A stretch of DNA of 64,000 bases from Caryophanales bacterium (GCA_902363455.1 CABJAC010000001.1:1510583-1574582); one strand, 5' to 3'. Numbered from the stretch's first letter, positions 9,332 through 18,059 are shown. A program made the numbers and translations. Notes: generated by a model from the sequence alone, not told the origin.

Positions 9332-10320
9332 GTATTCTCCTCCTCGTGTCGTCTGCAACAAAATGCCTCCAGCGTAACTTCCGATTTTCGGTTCATGACA
9401 CAATCAGCGAGGACTTGCGCTGTCACCGGAGCGAGCAAGATGCCGTGCCGGTGATGTCCCGTCGCGACCAACAAACCGTCAATTCCTTTGACCCGTCCAA
9501 GATACGGTAAACCGTCACGGGTCTGCGGCCGGACACCGGACCAGATATCAACTAGTACCGCATCACGGATCGGCGGATACACGTCAATTGCTGCCGCCAA
9601 CAGGTCCGAGATACTGTCCGCGTTGACCGTCGTTGACTCCTCACCAACGTGTTCCGTTGCGCCGATGATAATCCGTCCGTCTGCTTTCGGGACGAGATAC
9701 ACCGTCTCATGAAACAAAGTCTGCTCCAGTCGACCGGTTGTGAGACGGACAGACAGGCATTCACCTTTGACCGGAAGCGTGTCAATCGGAATCCCGATCG
9801 TTTGCAACAACGGTTCCGACCCTCGTCCACCGGCAATGACGACCTGTCGACCGAATTGCCGGCCCCGGCTTGTCTCCACCCCGGTTACCGTCTCTTTGTC
9901 TCGCAGAAGACGCAAGACAGTCACCTGTTCTTCAATCACCCCGCCCCGCTGTTCAATCGCTTGCCGTAAAGCGCGGACGAGCAACGGAGGATCGACTTGA
10001 CCGACCCGTTCAAATTGGACGGTTTGCTTTGCCTGGCGCAGCTGAAACGGCAGTTCGAGATAGCCGCTCGTCAACCCGGTCTCGTCGAACAATTGACGGA
10101 CAAGCTGCGGATACAGGACGCGGCTCACTGCCGCTAACGCATGTAACGGTTCCGACAGTTCTTCGTCTGTCGCGAGCATTCCCGCTGCCGCCCGTGTCGC
10201 GCCTTGTCCGACCGCCGACTGATCGAGCACGTGAACACGTTGACCCCGCTGTAGCAACTCATAGGCGAGCGTCAAACCGATGATACCGGCGCCGACGATT
10301 AATACATCCGGTTGCTTCAT
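9316..10320 (-). CDS. thiO: ThiO, glycine oxidase
   Basis: A 334-aa FAD oxidoreductase of the DAO family. The N-terminal dinucleotide motif VGAGIIGLTLAYEL is followed by conserved GATRAAAGML, GECLSVRL and the C-terminal TGHHRHGILLAP segment. It oxidises glycine to the imine used by ThiG. The start at MKQPDVLIVGAGIIG overlaps the tenI stop by 4 bp (ATGA); the upstream extension of the frame lies within tenI and is rejected. Confidence 0.93.
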   Translation of the reverse strand: MKQPDVLIVGAGIIGLTLAYELLQRGQRVHVLDQSAVGQGATRAAAGMLATDEELSEPLHALAAVSRVLYPQLVRQLFDETGLTSGYLELPFQLRQAKQTVQFERVGQVDPPLLVRALRQAIEQRGGVIEEQVTVLRLLRDKETVTGVETSRGRQFGRQVVIAGGRGSEPLLQTIGIPIDTLPVKGECLSVRLTTGRLEQTLFHETVYLVPKADGRIIIGATEHVGEESTTVNADSISDLLAAAIDVYPPIRDAVLVDIWSGVRPQTRDGLPYLGRVKGIDGLLVATGHHRHGILLAPVTAQVLADCVMNRKSEVTLEAFCCRRHEEENTCKSD

Positions 10321-10913
10321 CGTCCAATCACCGCCCGGAACCGAACGGCTGCTTCCGCCGGATGGGTTTGTCCCAAAATCCCGGACAGGACGGCAACTCC
10401 GCTGCACCCGGTCGTTAAGACATCGGACAGATTTTCCGGTTTGATTCCGCCGATGGCGATGACTGGGATTGATGTCCAGTCGACCACTTGCTGTAACGCA
10501 TCGAGCCCCCGTGGCGCCACGCCGGGTTTCGAATCCGTCTCAAAAATATGACCGTACATCACGTAATCGGCGCCGGCTTGTTCCGCCGCCATCGCTTCGG
10601 TCAACGAGTGGACCGATTGACCGATGGAGATCGTCGGAAACTGTGTCCGGACACGCTCGACCGAGAGACTGCGGCGTGTCAATTGGACGGTCGTGCCGGT
10701 GACGAGTGCAGCATCGAGCCGGTCATGGACTACCAGCTGGTCTGCCCGGACTCCTTGGTCGAGCAACGTATCAATGCAGGAAACCAATTCCCGGACTGAC
10801 CAGGTTGGCTCCCGTAAGTGGATGCGATCGACGGACGTTGCGAGCTGCGGAAGGGTCTGTTCCAGCACTTCCTTACTGTCGCGTCCGGTTGTAATCAAGT
10901 GTAAATGTGACAT
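10317..10913 (-). CDS. tenI: TenI, thiazole tautomerase
   Basis: A 198-aa ThiE-like barrel. The GHIFETDSKPG segment carries the histidine typical of TenI rather than the GPIF motif of ThiE, so thiazole tautomerase is the better call. AIGGIKPEN is the phosphate-binding loop. The start MSHLHLITTG has AAGGAGGGGG just upstream. It is the first gene after the TPP riboswitch; the usual Bacillus neighbours tenA and thiD are absent here. Confidence 0.85.
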   Translation of the reverse strand: MSHLHLITTGRDSKEVLEQTLPQLATSVDRIHLREPTWSVRELVSCIDTLLDQGVRADQLVVHDRLDAALVTGTTVQLTRRSLSVERVRTQFPTISIGQSVHSLTEAMAAEQAGADYVMYGHIFETDSKPGVAPRGLDALQQVVDWTSIPVIAIGGIKPENLSDVLTTGCSGVAVLSGILGQTHPAEAAVRFRAVIGR

Positions 10914-10933
10914 CGTTCCCCCTCCTTTCCACA

Positions 10934-10970
10934 CGAAAAAGGACCACCCCATGAACTGATGGAGTGGTCC
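10934..10970 (-). terminator. Terminator controlled by the TPP riboswitch
   Basis: On the minus strand a 10-bp stem (GGACCACTCC, with one G-U pair) and 10-nt loop are followed by TTTTTCG, between the TPP aptamer and the tenI ribosome site. This layout is that of transcription attenuation by ligand-bound aptamer. Confidence 0.85.
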
Positions 10971-11016
10971 TACGAAAAGGGCGACGCTTGGCGTTCCCTC
11001 GATAGATGATCGGATA

Positions 11017-11099
11017 CCACTTCCCTCCGCTAGTACGAACTAGATCAGGTTCAAAGGGTCCGGATACTTCCGTCTCAGTCTGCTGCGAGACTCCCCTAG
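11017..11099 (-). ncRNA. TPP (THI-box) riboswitch
   Basis: The minus strand reads AGGGGAGTCTC, CTGAGA, then CCCTTTGAACCTGATCTAGT and GCGGAGGGAAGTGG. These are the conserved blocks of the thiamine pyrophosphate aptamer in the correct order and spacing. It precedes a terminator and the thiazole operon, so TPP should switch tenI-thiO-thiS-thiG-thiF off. Confidence 0.96.
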
Positions 11100-11166
11100 T
11101 GTAGATATTTATTTGTGTGGTACGTCTGTAGTCTACCACGGGTAGTCCGATTAGTTCTACCCTTGA

Positions 11167-12414
11167 TTAGTGTCGCATGTCCGATTCGACCGCTTTGACC
11201 TGCTCGATCAAGCGTTGGTATTCGTCGACACGTTTCGTTTGCGACAAGTCATACGTTTGTTTTAAGCGTAAGACCCGCATGACTTTCTGGTTGAGATCGG
11301 CTGCCGACAATTTCCCTTGTTTGATCCGCGCCATGATTTCCTTGTGAACGGACGGGTACGCACCGGGTGTCGAGAACATCGCCATATCCGCGCCGTTTTC
11401 GAGAGCAAGACCTGCCGCTTGAGCTAATCCGTACCGTTCTGTGATGGCTCCCATGACGAGATCATCCGTGATGATGACACCGTCAAATTTCAGTTCACTC
11501 CGTAACACACCGGTCATGACTTCTTTCGATAATGAGGACGGTCGATTTTTGTCGAGAGCCGGGAACAGGATATGCGCGACCATGACCATTTCAGCCCCGT
11601 CTTGAATCGCCCGTTTAAACGGGACCAGCTCCGTCTGCTCAAGTTCCGCTTTCGTCGCATCGACCCGCGGCAGACCGACATGCGAGTCGACGGTCGTATC
11701 TCCGTGTCCCGGAAAATGTTTGACGACCGGCACGATATCTTCTTCCTTCATTCCCTGCATCAATGGGACACCGAGTCGTGCCACTTGTTGCGGGTCCGCA
11801 CTGAGCGACCGGTCACCGATGATCGGATTCGCCGGATTACTGTTGACGTCAAGGACCGGTGCAAAATCCATGTTGAATCCGTAAAAACGGGAAATGGAGC
11901 CAAGCGTCTGCCCGACGTCTTCCATTAATTCCGGATCATTTTTTTGACCATATGTCAGGCTCGGCGACAGTTTGAGTTGTGCGTCCGGAACCCGGCTGAC
12001 CCGTCCGCCTTCTTCGTCAAAACCGACGAATGCCCGTTGATCCGACGTTTGCGCTTCGTTGATGTCAGCCGTCAACGCCTTCAGTTGGCTGGATGACGTG
12101 ATATTACCGCCGAGTAACAACACCCCACCTAGCGCATGTTGCTGCAACAGCCGGCGATCCGCTTCCGTCAATGCCGTTCCGGCCACACCGATGTAGAGCA
12201 GTTGATCGATTTTGTCCGCCGTCGACATCTGAGAGACCGTCTGCTTAAGTTCATTTTCCGCTTGTTCACGGGCGGAGGGTTGCTCCGGTTTTTGTGGTTT
12301 CGGCTGTTTTGTTTCTTCGGCTTGCTTCGGTGCCGGTTCGTTCGGTTTCGCGGTCTCGTCGACACAACCGGACAGTAAGACAGTTGCTAAGACAACAGGG
12401 AAAAACAGCTTCAA
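11167..12414 (-). CDS. nagZ: Glycoside hydrolase family 3 lipoprotein (NagZ-like)
   Basis: A 415-aa protein with lipobox LLSGC (Cys17), then a Pro/Lys/Glu-rich linker to residue ~60, then a GH3 barrel. KHFPGHGDT (232-240) holds the His-Asp acid/base pair and IITDDLVMGAI (about 315-324) the nucleophilic Asp. It should remove terminal N-acetylglucosamine from muropeptides outside the membrane. It lacks the second C-terminal domain of B. subtilis NagZ. Its TTG start overlaps the OsmC stop by 4 bp with GAGGAA upstream. Confidence 0.9.
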   Translation of the reverse strand: MKLFFPVVLATVLLSGCVDETAKPNEPAPKQAEETKQPKPQKPEQPSAREQAENELKQTVSQMSTADKIDQLLYIGVAGTALTEADRRLLQQHALGGVLLLGGNITSSSQLKALTADINEAQTSDQRAFVGFDEEGGRVSRVPDAQLKLSPSLTYGQKNDPELMEDVGQTLGSISRFYGFNMDFAPVLDVNSNPANPIIGDRSLSADPQQVARLGVPLMQGMKEEDIVPVVKHFPGHGDTTVDSHVGLPRVDATKAELEQTELVPFKRAIQDGAEMVMVAHILFPALDKNRPSSLSKEVMTGVLRSELKFDGVIITDDLVMGAITERYGLAQAAGLALENGADMAMFSTPGAYPSVHKEIMARIKQGKLSAADLNQKVMRVLRLKQTYDLSQTKRVDEYQRLIEQVKAVESDMRH

Positions 12415-12836
12415 ATCGGTTCCTCGTTTCGGACGCCGTTGATTGAATAGTAGACTTCAATTTCTGCGTTCAACGATTGGGAGACGGAGCAGTATTTGTC
12501 TTTTGACAACGAAATCGCCCGACGGACCTTGTCTTCCGGTAAGTCGCCTTCGAGCCGGTAATGAATCGAAATCGTCGTGAAGCGGCGCGGATGGTCGTCT
12601 GCCCGTTCCCCTTCGATGTCCATTTCAAATGACGTCAACGTCAAACGCATCTTCTCTAAAATCGAGACGATATCGATGCCGGTACAGCCGGCAACGGCGT
12701 GGAGTAACAGCTCCGTCGGTCGCGGTGCTTGATTGTCGCCTCCGTTGTCCGGTGCTGCGTCCATCGCTAAGCGATGCCCGGATTCGGTTTCGCCGCTAAA
12801 TCCCATCTTGTGGTTCCAAGTAATTGTTGCTTGCAT
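12411..12836 (-). CDS. OsmC-family protein
   Basis: A 141-aa protein with the OsmC features RPTELLLHAVAGCTGIDIV (first cysteine in GCTG) and DKYCSVSQSL (second cysteine). The pair reduces organic peroxides in true OsmC/Ohr; this sequence belongs to the broader YhfA/OsmC group, so the substrate is uncertain. ATG has AAAGGACGTG upstream. It is translationally coupled to the downstream GH3 lipoprotein. Confidence 0.85.
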   Translation of the reverse strand: MQATITWNHKMGFSGETESGHRLAMDAAPDNGGDNQAPRPTELLLHAVAGCTGIDIVSILEKMRLTLTSFEMDIEGERADDHPRRFTTISIHYRLEGDLPEDKVRRAISLSKDKYCSVSQSLNAEIEVYYSINGVRNEEPI

Positions 12837-12914
12837 GTTCCGTCACGTCCTTTACTTGTTTTTTAGTCGTCTTTACCTTTTCAGTATACCCGAATCTCTA
12901 CCAAGTGAAATTGA

Positions 12915-12989
12915 CATGCTATTCGCAATAATGCTTCTTTTCCTTCTTCCTCTAAATCCGGTTTTCGCCCGGTGCAAATCATGCTATTC
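12915..12989. repeat. Direct repeat CATGCTATTC upstream of the MFS gene
   Basis: The 10-mer CATGCTATTC occurs at 12915-12924 and again at 12980-12989, 65 bp apart, in the leader of the exporter gene. It may be a regulator site or chance. Confidence 0.35.
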
Positions 12990-13039
12990 TGATAAACGAT
13001 AGTTTTTTTGCGCACAGGCGCCAGAAGTGAGGAATGTAT

Positions 13040-14227
13040 ATGTCATCATCATCGACTCGTTTGAGTCAAACCGACTGGCTGTTGATCGCAACGTTATCCA
13101 TGTTGACGTTTGTCCTGGGAACAAGCGAATTCGTCATCGTCGGTATTTTATCCGAAATCGCAGACGGTCTGAACATTACGATCGCGAAAGCCGGGACGCT
13201 TGTCTCTGCCTTTGCCATCGCCTTTGCCATCGGGACACCGATTACAATGTCCTTGACTGGACATCTCGAACGGCGCAAATTAATGCTTGGCTTGATTTTC
13301 GTCTGGATTTTGCTGAATGTTTGCAGCGGTATCGCACCGAACTATGAAGTCTTATTGCTGACACGGATCGTGACGGCTGTTTTGACGGGCGTCTTGATTT
13401 CGCTTGCGATGGTTGTCGCCAGTGACAGTGTCCCGATTGCGAAACGCGGGGTCGCCGTGTCGTTCATCTTCGGCGGTTTTACCCTTGCGAATGTCTTCGG
13501 TGTTCCAATCGGTACTTTCATCGGTCAGCATGCCGGGTACGCTGCCACATTTTGGCTGACGAGCAGTCTTGGCGTCATTGCGTTACTCGGTGTCTTCAAA
13601 ATCGTTCCGATCCAAAAATCATCAGCGACCAGCTCGATTCGCGATCAACTTCGCCTACTCGCCAATCCGCGGATCATGATCGCCTTTTTCATCCCGTCAT
13701 TTGGATTCGGTGCGACGTACGTCGTCTATACGTACCTCGTTCCGGTTTTGGAGCTGGAATTGAAATTGCCGTCGACGTGGATCAGTCCAATTTTACTCGC
13801 GTACGGAGTTGTCTCGATTTTCAGTAACATCTTAGCCGGGAAAATCGCCAGCCGGAACCCGATCGGTCGTCTCCGCTTCGTCTTCATCGTTCAGGCGATC
13901 GTACTCGCCGCCCTGTATGTGACGACGGCGTCCGTTTCGCTCGGTCTGATCAATATTGCCTTGATGTCCTTGATGTCGATTTTATTGACGACCTCAACAC
14001 AAATTTATTTGATCGACCTGGCAGAGAAGTTTAACCCGGAAGCAAAAGGACTGGCCGCGTCCTTGATGCCGGTCGCAAGCAATGTCGGGATTGCCTTCGG
14101 TTCTGCTTTAGGTGGACTCGTCTATGCAAATGGTCCGATCATGAATATCGCGCTTGTTGGTGGTGCCGTCGCCTTACTCGCAGCCGTTTTGACAGCCGTC
14201 AGTCATCGGCTTGATCAACGGACGTAA
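13040..14227 (+). CDS. MFS transporter (DHA1-type, drug/sugar efflux)
   Basis: A 395-aa protein with 12 hydrophobic segments. The first helix carries FVLGTSEFVIVGILSEIA, typical of the AraJ/YdhP-like DHA1 group, and the helix 2-3 loop motif is GHLERRKLMLG. The ATG at 13040 is preferred over the one at 13034 because GTGAGG lies 7 nt upstream. It is a monocistronic unit with its own terminator. The substrate cannot be told from sequence. Confidence 0.85.
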   Translation: MSSSSTRLSQTDWLLIATLSMLTFVLGTSEFVIVGILSEIADGLNITIAKAGTLVSAFAIAFAIGTPITMSLTGHLERRKLMLGLIFVWILLNVCSGIAPNYEVLLLTRIVTAVLTGVLISLAMVVASDSVPIAKRGVAVSFIFGGFTLANVFGVPIGTFIGQHAGYAATFWLTSSLGVIALLGVFKIVPIQKSSATSSIRDQLRLLANPRIMIAFFIPSFGFGATYVVYTYLVPVLELELKLPSTWISPILLAYGVVSIFSNILAGKIASRNPIGRLRFVFIVQAIVLAALYVTTASVSLGLINIALMSLMSILLTTSTQIYLIDLAEKFNPEAKGLAASLMPVASNVGIAFGSALGGLVYANGPIMNIALVGGAVALLAAVLTAVSHRLDQRT

Positions 14228-14233
14228 CCGCAA

Positions 14234-14292
14234 AAAAGACTCCTGTTCCAGTTGTGTTCTCAAAATGAGGCACGCGGAACGGGAGTCTTTTC
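14234..14292 (+). terminator. Terminator after the MFS gene
   Basis: AAAAGACTCC and downstream GGAACGGGAGTCTTTT form a long stem followed by TCTTC. Confidence 0.75.
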
Positions 14293-14448
14293 TTCTTCAA
14301 GGACGTACAGACTTGAAGCCGATGTTCCCTCAGACCGAACCTTACAAGAATGTTAGGTGAACGTATCCAATTTGTTGCTTATTTTGTCATTTCGTATGGT
14401 ACGGTAAGAACAGCTTATCCATCCCAACTACTTAAAGGAGTTTTGATT

Positions 14449-14946
14449 ATGAAATCGTATTACGCTCTTCCATTAACCGCTTTGTTGCTGACAGCGACGG
14501 TCAGTCCGGTCGCGACGTCCGCTGCAACACCAACGAAAGTCGAAACAAAAAAACCGCTGTCGGAAAAAGCACTCGCGAAAAAGAAAACGGAAATCGCAAA
14601 ACTGGCGACATCCTTAATCGGGACACCCTATAAAGAAGGCGGCACGACAACAAAAGGATTTGATGCGTCGGGCTTCACGCAATACGTCTATCAAAAAAGC
14701 GGTCTGACACTCGAGCGGACGATTGCGAAACAAGCCGCGATGCCGCTCAAGACCGTCACACTCAAAAAAGCGATGCCGGGCGACTTGTTATTCGTCCAAG
14801 CGAAAAAAGCAAAGACACCGAACTTCGTCGGGATCTATACCGGCAAAAATAAGTTTGTTGCCGTAACGACGAAAAAGGTCGAATCGCAAGACCTGACATG
14901 GAGTTACTATGCAAAACAAAATATCGTCATCAAGTCATATCAGTGA
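14449..14946 (+). CDS. Secreted NlpC/P60-fold protein lacking the catalytic residues
   Basis: A 165-aa protein with a signal peptide (to about residue 25, SAAT) and an NlpC/P60 domain from ~46. IGTPYKEGGTTTKGFDASG aligns with the peptidase motif GFDCSG, but the nucleophile Cys is Ala73 (codon GCG, 14665-14667). The GDLLFVQ block is present, yet the catalytic His in the usual HVGIYxG is Phe126 and the third polar residue is also lost (FVAVT). The fold is kept and the active site is gone, so a wall-binding or regulatory role is more likely than hydrolysis. ATG has AAAGGAG upstream. Confidence 0.8.
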   Translation: MKSYYALPLTALLLTATVSPVATSAATPTKVETKKPLSEKALAKKKTEIAKLATSLIGTPYKEGGTTTKGFDASGFTQYVYQKSGLTLERTIAKQAAMPLKTVTLKKAMPGDLLFVQAKKAKTPNFVGIYTGKNKFVAVTTKKVESQDLTWSYYAKQNIVIKSYQ

Positions 14947-14997
14947 CACAAAAACAGCCATCCAAAACTCCTACGAGTTTCGGATGGCTGTTTTGTT
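14947..14997. terminator. Bidirectional terminator
   Basis: ACAAAAACAGCCATCC pairs with GGATGGCTGTTTTGT. It serves the NlpC-like gene on the plus strand and the gene ending at 15017 on the minus strand. Confidence 0.85.
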
Positions 14998-15016
14998 GTG
15001 GTTATTAAGCTGTCCG

Positions 15017-16096
15017 TTAGTTTAAAACAAGAGTGTTGAACATTGTTTCTTTTCGCTTCAGTTTATCTTTGATGTTTCCTTCGTATACGACACGTTTTGA
15101 TAACGCATCAACAACACGTATGTTAATTACACCATCCTCGGCTTGGCTTCCCATATAGATCATGTCATTCTTTGGTTCAATAAATTTATTCAAAACGTCA
15201 CCATCTTTTGTATGGGGTAAAATCATCGAATATTTTTTCATTTTCTTTGACGTCAAATCGTAGACAGTCCAACGTAAACCTTTTAGTTCATCTTTAAACA
15301 TAATTAGTTTCGTTCCATCGATACTTAGTTTTGTTTGAAAGGCATCGCTCAAATCCAATCCCTTTAGAGGCTGAACCGTTTTCCCATTGCTCAAATATAC
15401 CGTTTCTTTTGTTGCATCTGATCCTTCTACACCTTCACTCGTGTAATAGACAATCGTCTCGTCATGGATACCTAAAATATACGTATACTTTTTAGAAGTA
15501 TACGGTAAATTGATTTTTTGAACCGTATCGTTCTTTAAATTGATTTTGTACAACAATGTTTCTAAATTTGTTGCATAATCCTGTGCGTAAACATACAAAC
15601 TGTTTTCAACACGTTGATACGGAATGAGATCAATTTCTCCTAGCTTCTGAGCTTCAGAAGGTTCCGGAAATATTTTTTTTACGACACGCTGTTTGCCAGC
15701 ATTCCAGTACTGCAATTCCCACTTATTTTTATCTTTTATACCGATTCCATAAGTAATTCCTTCTTGTTCTAGCGTAGTGACCTTATCTGACGCAATAAAA
15801 CGTCGGAAGTCAGTCGGTTCACCCTCTTCATCAATCGGATTATTAAACAAACTGGTAATCAAATTACCTGCTGTTTTTTGCACATGCCCGTCTAATCCAA
15901 CGTTGTAATCAAGGTTTTTTAGACCCTGATCATAAATTTCTGCGTGAACAGAACGGACAACTGATTGTTTCGGATCTCCTTTGACCGTCTCAACAACAAA
16001 ATCTGATTCGTCGATCGAACGAATGAACAAGGTGTAGATTCCTACCGTCAAGAAGCTGACGACAGCCAGTATGAGTACAAATTTAAATTTTCGCAT
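15017..16096 (-). CDS. Unknown membrane-anchored extracytoplasmic protein of an ABC operon
   Basis: A 359-aa protein with one N-terminal membrane segment (residues 5-27) and then a polar domain rich in beta-type repeats such as WNAGKQRVVKKIF, LYKINLKNDTVQ and VYDLTSKKMKKY. This suggests a propeller-like outer domain, but I recognise no family. It is the last gene of the GntR-ATPase-permease operon, 10 bp after the permease, so it is likely an accessory or sensor of that transporter. It is AT-richer than its neighbours. Confidence 0.6.
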   Translation of the reverse strand: MRKFKFVLILAVVSFLTVGIYTLFIRSIDESDFVVETVKGDPKQSVVRSVHAEIYDQGLKNLDYNVGLDGHVQKTAGNLITSLFNNPIDEEGEPTDFRRFIASDKVTTLEQEGITYGIGIKDKNKWELQYWNAGKQRVVKKIFPEPSEAQKLGEIDLIPYQRVENSLYVYAQDYATNLETLLYKINLKNDTVQKINLPYTSKKYTYILGIHDETIVYYTSEGVEGSDATKETVYLSNGKTVQPLKGLDLSDAFQTKLSIDGTKLIMFKDELKGLRWTVYDLTSKKMKKYSMILPHTKDGDVLNKFIEPKNDMIYMGSQAEDGVINIRVVDALSKRVVYEGNIKDKLKRKETMFNTLVLN

Positions 16097-16106
16097 GACG
16101 TCCTCC

Positions 16107-16919
16107 TTAGACCGAGATTTTCCATTTTAATAAACGCAGGCTTTTCCAAATCGTATACACAAAGTAGAGCACAAAAATCGTCACCATGATTCCTGCTGTT
16201 TCATGACGTAAAAAGATGTTCAGTGTTTCGATTATATACAAACCACCCATCATTATGGTAAAGAGAGCAGCCACTTCAAGGACGATAAATAATAGTCCTT
16301 TCGCTTTACGGTAAGACCGTTCAAGCAGCACGAGAAGAAACAAAAAACTGACAATGAATAGGGCTAAAATAATGAATACGAGCAAATCCATTCCGTTCAT
16401 CGTATACAACTGCTTTAGTGTATCCGAGAGACCTAGCGATGAGGATTCGCGGTAATTGTCCTTGATCAGCCAGTTGAATATGACATAACTGAGTTGGATG
16501 ACCACCCACTGTAATCCGATGAAACTGATAATCACAAGCGCCAGTGATGTCCATTTGGCAAAAAAGATTTTGGCACGACCGCCCGGTAACAATAATAAGC
16601 GGTATATGTACTTGGATTCACCGAACCAATCCCGGTACCAAATTTGAATAGCATACAAAATGACGAGAACGATTCCAATCATAATGACATAGCTGAAATA
16701 CGAACTTGCCTGTTCAAACGATAACTTTCCAAATGAGCGCAGAGCTTCTGATTCAGTCACTTTCGCGTCACTCATATAGTTTCGAACCTGTCGTTCTTGG
16801 TAGATGACCCGTCCAACGATGGTCAGGATTTCGATACTTGCCAGCGCAAGGACGACCGAGACAATCATTTTCCAGCTTCGTTTTAACTCTTCGTTTGTTA
16901 ACATCAGATACTGTTTCAT
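16107..16919 (-). CDS. ABC-2-type membrane permease
   Basis: A 270-aa protein with about six hydrophobic segments. LLLLPGGRAKIFFAKWTSL in the second third resembles the cytoplasmic coupling segment of bacteriocin/lantibiotic-type and YtrC-like permeases. It overlaps the ATPase stop by 4 bp, so it is the membrane partner of that ATPase. The substrate is unknown; relatives respond to cell-wall antibiotics or export peptides. Confidence 0.75.
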   Translation of the reverse strand: MKQYLMLTNEELKRSWKMIVSVVLALASIEILTIVGRVIYQERQVRNYMSDAKVTESEALRSFGKLSFEQASSYFSYVIMIGIVLVILYAIQIWYRDWFGESKYIYRLLLLPGGRAKIFFAKWTSLALVIISFIGLQWVVIQLSYVIFNWLIKDNYRESSSLGLSDTLKQLYTMNGMDLLVFIILALFIVSFLFLLVLLERSYRKAKGLLFIVLEVAALFTIMMGGLYIIETLNIFLRHETAGIMVTIFVLYFVYTIWKSLRLLKWKISV

Positions 16920-17596
16920 CGTTGATAGACCTCCCGCATCCGGTCTTGGACCGATTTTCCGTATACTTCGCGCATCTCTTCCGTATCGTGTTCATCGATG
17001 ATCCGGCCATCCTGTAAAAAGACAACCCGGTCAATCAGATGTTCGATTTCCATGATTTCGTGCGTCGTCATCAGGATGCCGCGTCCTTCCATATAATGAC
17101 TCGAAAAGATCCAGGCAATCTGTTCCTTCGTAAATAAATCAATTCCGGCAAACGGTTCGTCGAGCAACAAATATGGACGATCAAGTGCAAAACCGAGCAC
17201 CAAACTGAACTTCGCCTGATTCCCTTTCGACAGTTCCAAGATTTTATCAGTCGTCAATAATTTGAACAACCCCATCAATTCTTCGGCGACCTTCGGGTTC
17301 CAGTCCGGATAATGATCACTCATATACGTCAACGCATCGCCAATCGTCATATAACCGGGCATCGTCTGCAGATCCGGAACGAAGGCGATTTTTTCGCGTG
17401 AGACTTCTCCGTCGACCAACACTGTTCCAGCATCGACCGGGACAAGACCCATAATCGCTTTTAAGATTGTCGATTTTCCTTCGCCGTTTAAACCGATCAA
17501 ACAGGTGATGCTGTCCGGACGTACTGAAAAGGAAACACCTTCAAGGATCGGTTTCTTCCGACCGTATCGTTTTTTTAAGCCATGGACTTCAAGCAT
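16916..17596 (-). CDS. ABC transporter ATP-binding protein
   Basis: A 226-aa ATPase with Walker A GLNGEGKST, signature LSKGNQAKF (unusual, in place of LSGGQ), Walker B YLLLDEPFAGID and the H-loop MTTHEIMEIE. The LSKGN signature is shared with YtrB/EcsA-like ATPases. ATG has GGAGGAAGGT upstream. It is the second gene of the GntR operon and overlaps the regulator by 8 bp. Confidence 0.9.
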   Translation of the reverse strand: MLEVHGLKKRYGRKKPILEGVSFSVRPDSITCLIGLNGEGKSTILKAIMGLVPVDAGTVLVDGEVSREKIAFVPDLQTMPGYMTIGDALTYMSDHYPDWNPKVAEELMGLFKLLTTDKILELSKGNQAKFSLVLGFALDRPYLLLDEPFAGIDLFTKEQIAWIFSSHYMEGRGILMTTHEIMEIEHLIDRVVFLQDGRIIDEHDTEEMREVYGKSVQDRMREVYQR

Positions 17597-17969
17597 CGAC
17601 CTTCCTCCGTTCCGTTGATTGATATACCGTCTCGACTTTCGTGACGACTTCGCCTAGTGGAATCTGAATCGCATGGACCGCCTCGATGAATTGCGCGACT
17701 GCTTCGTCGAGCATCTCCGTCCGGACTTTTTTGACAATTTCTTGATCCATCGTGATCTTACTCGGTACGTTTCGTTCTGTCGTAATCAATTGCTGGTCCT
17801 CCATTTCTTTGTACGCTTTTTGTGCTGTATTCGGATTAATTCCGAGTTGCGCAGCGATTTCCCGGCGCGATGGAATTTCCTGCCCGCATTTGAGTTCTTC
17901 CGTCGCGATTTGTTCCTTGAACCATCGGACGACCTGAAGATACACCGGGCTTCTTTGGTCAAATTGCAT
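17589..17969 (-). CDS. GntR-family regulator, YtrA type
   Basis: A 126-aa protein with an N-terminal winged helix (SPVYLQVVRWFKEQIA, IPSRREIAAQLGINPNTAQK) and only a short helical tail, the layout of YtrA-subfamily GntR repressors that control adjacent ABC transporters. It is the first gene of its operon; a palindrome overlapping the transcript start is the likely operator, giving autoregulation. ATG has AAAGGGAGG upstream. Confidence 0.9.
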   Translation of the reverse strand: MQFDQRSPVYLQVVRWFKEQIATEELKCGQEIPSRREIAAQLGINPNTAQKAYKEMEDQQLITTERNVPSKITMDQEIVKKVRTEMLDEAVAQFIEAVHAIQIPLGEVVTKVETVYQSTERRKVDA

Positions 17970-17999
17970 CGTGGTCTTGACCTCCCTTTCCCGTTCATT

Positions 18000-18017
18000 G
18001 TATTAAAACAGTAATAC
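18000..18017. promoter_or_regulatory. Palindromic operator of the YtrA-type regulator
   Basis: GTATTA and TAATAC arms with 6 nt between them lie about 7-24 nt after the predicted start of transcription. They match the GTA-TAC type of site used by YtrA-like repressors. Confidence 0.65.
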
Positions 18018-18030
18018 ACTTTCTTTCTGT

Positions 18031-18059
18031 ATCATACGCGTAGTACAGTTGACTGTCAA
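18031..18059 (-). promoter_or_regulatory. Sigma-A promoter of the GntR-ABC operon
   Basis: On the minus strand -35 TTGACA (18059-18054) and -10 TATGAT (18036-18031) have a 17-bp spacer, close to ideal. Confidence 0.85.

Noticed and set aside
10873..11139. 88-aa open frame across the TPP riboswitch
   Set aside because: It covers the aptamer and terminator, whose RNA motifs explain the conservation; no ribosome site.
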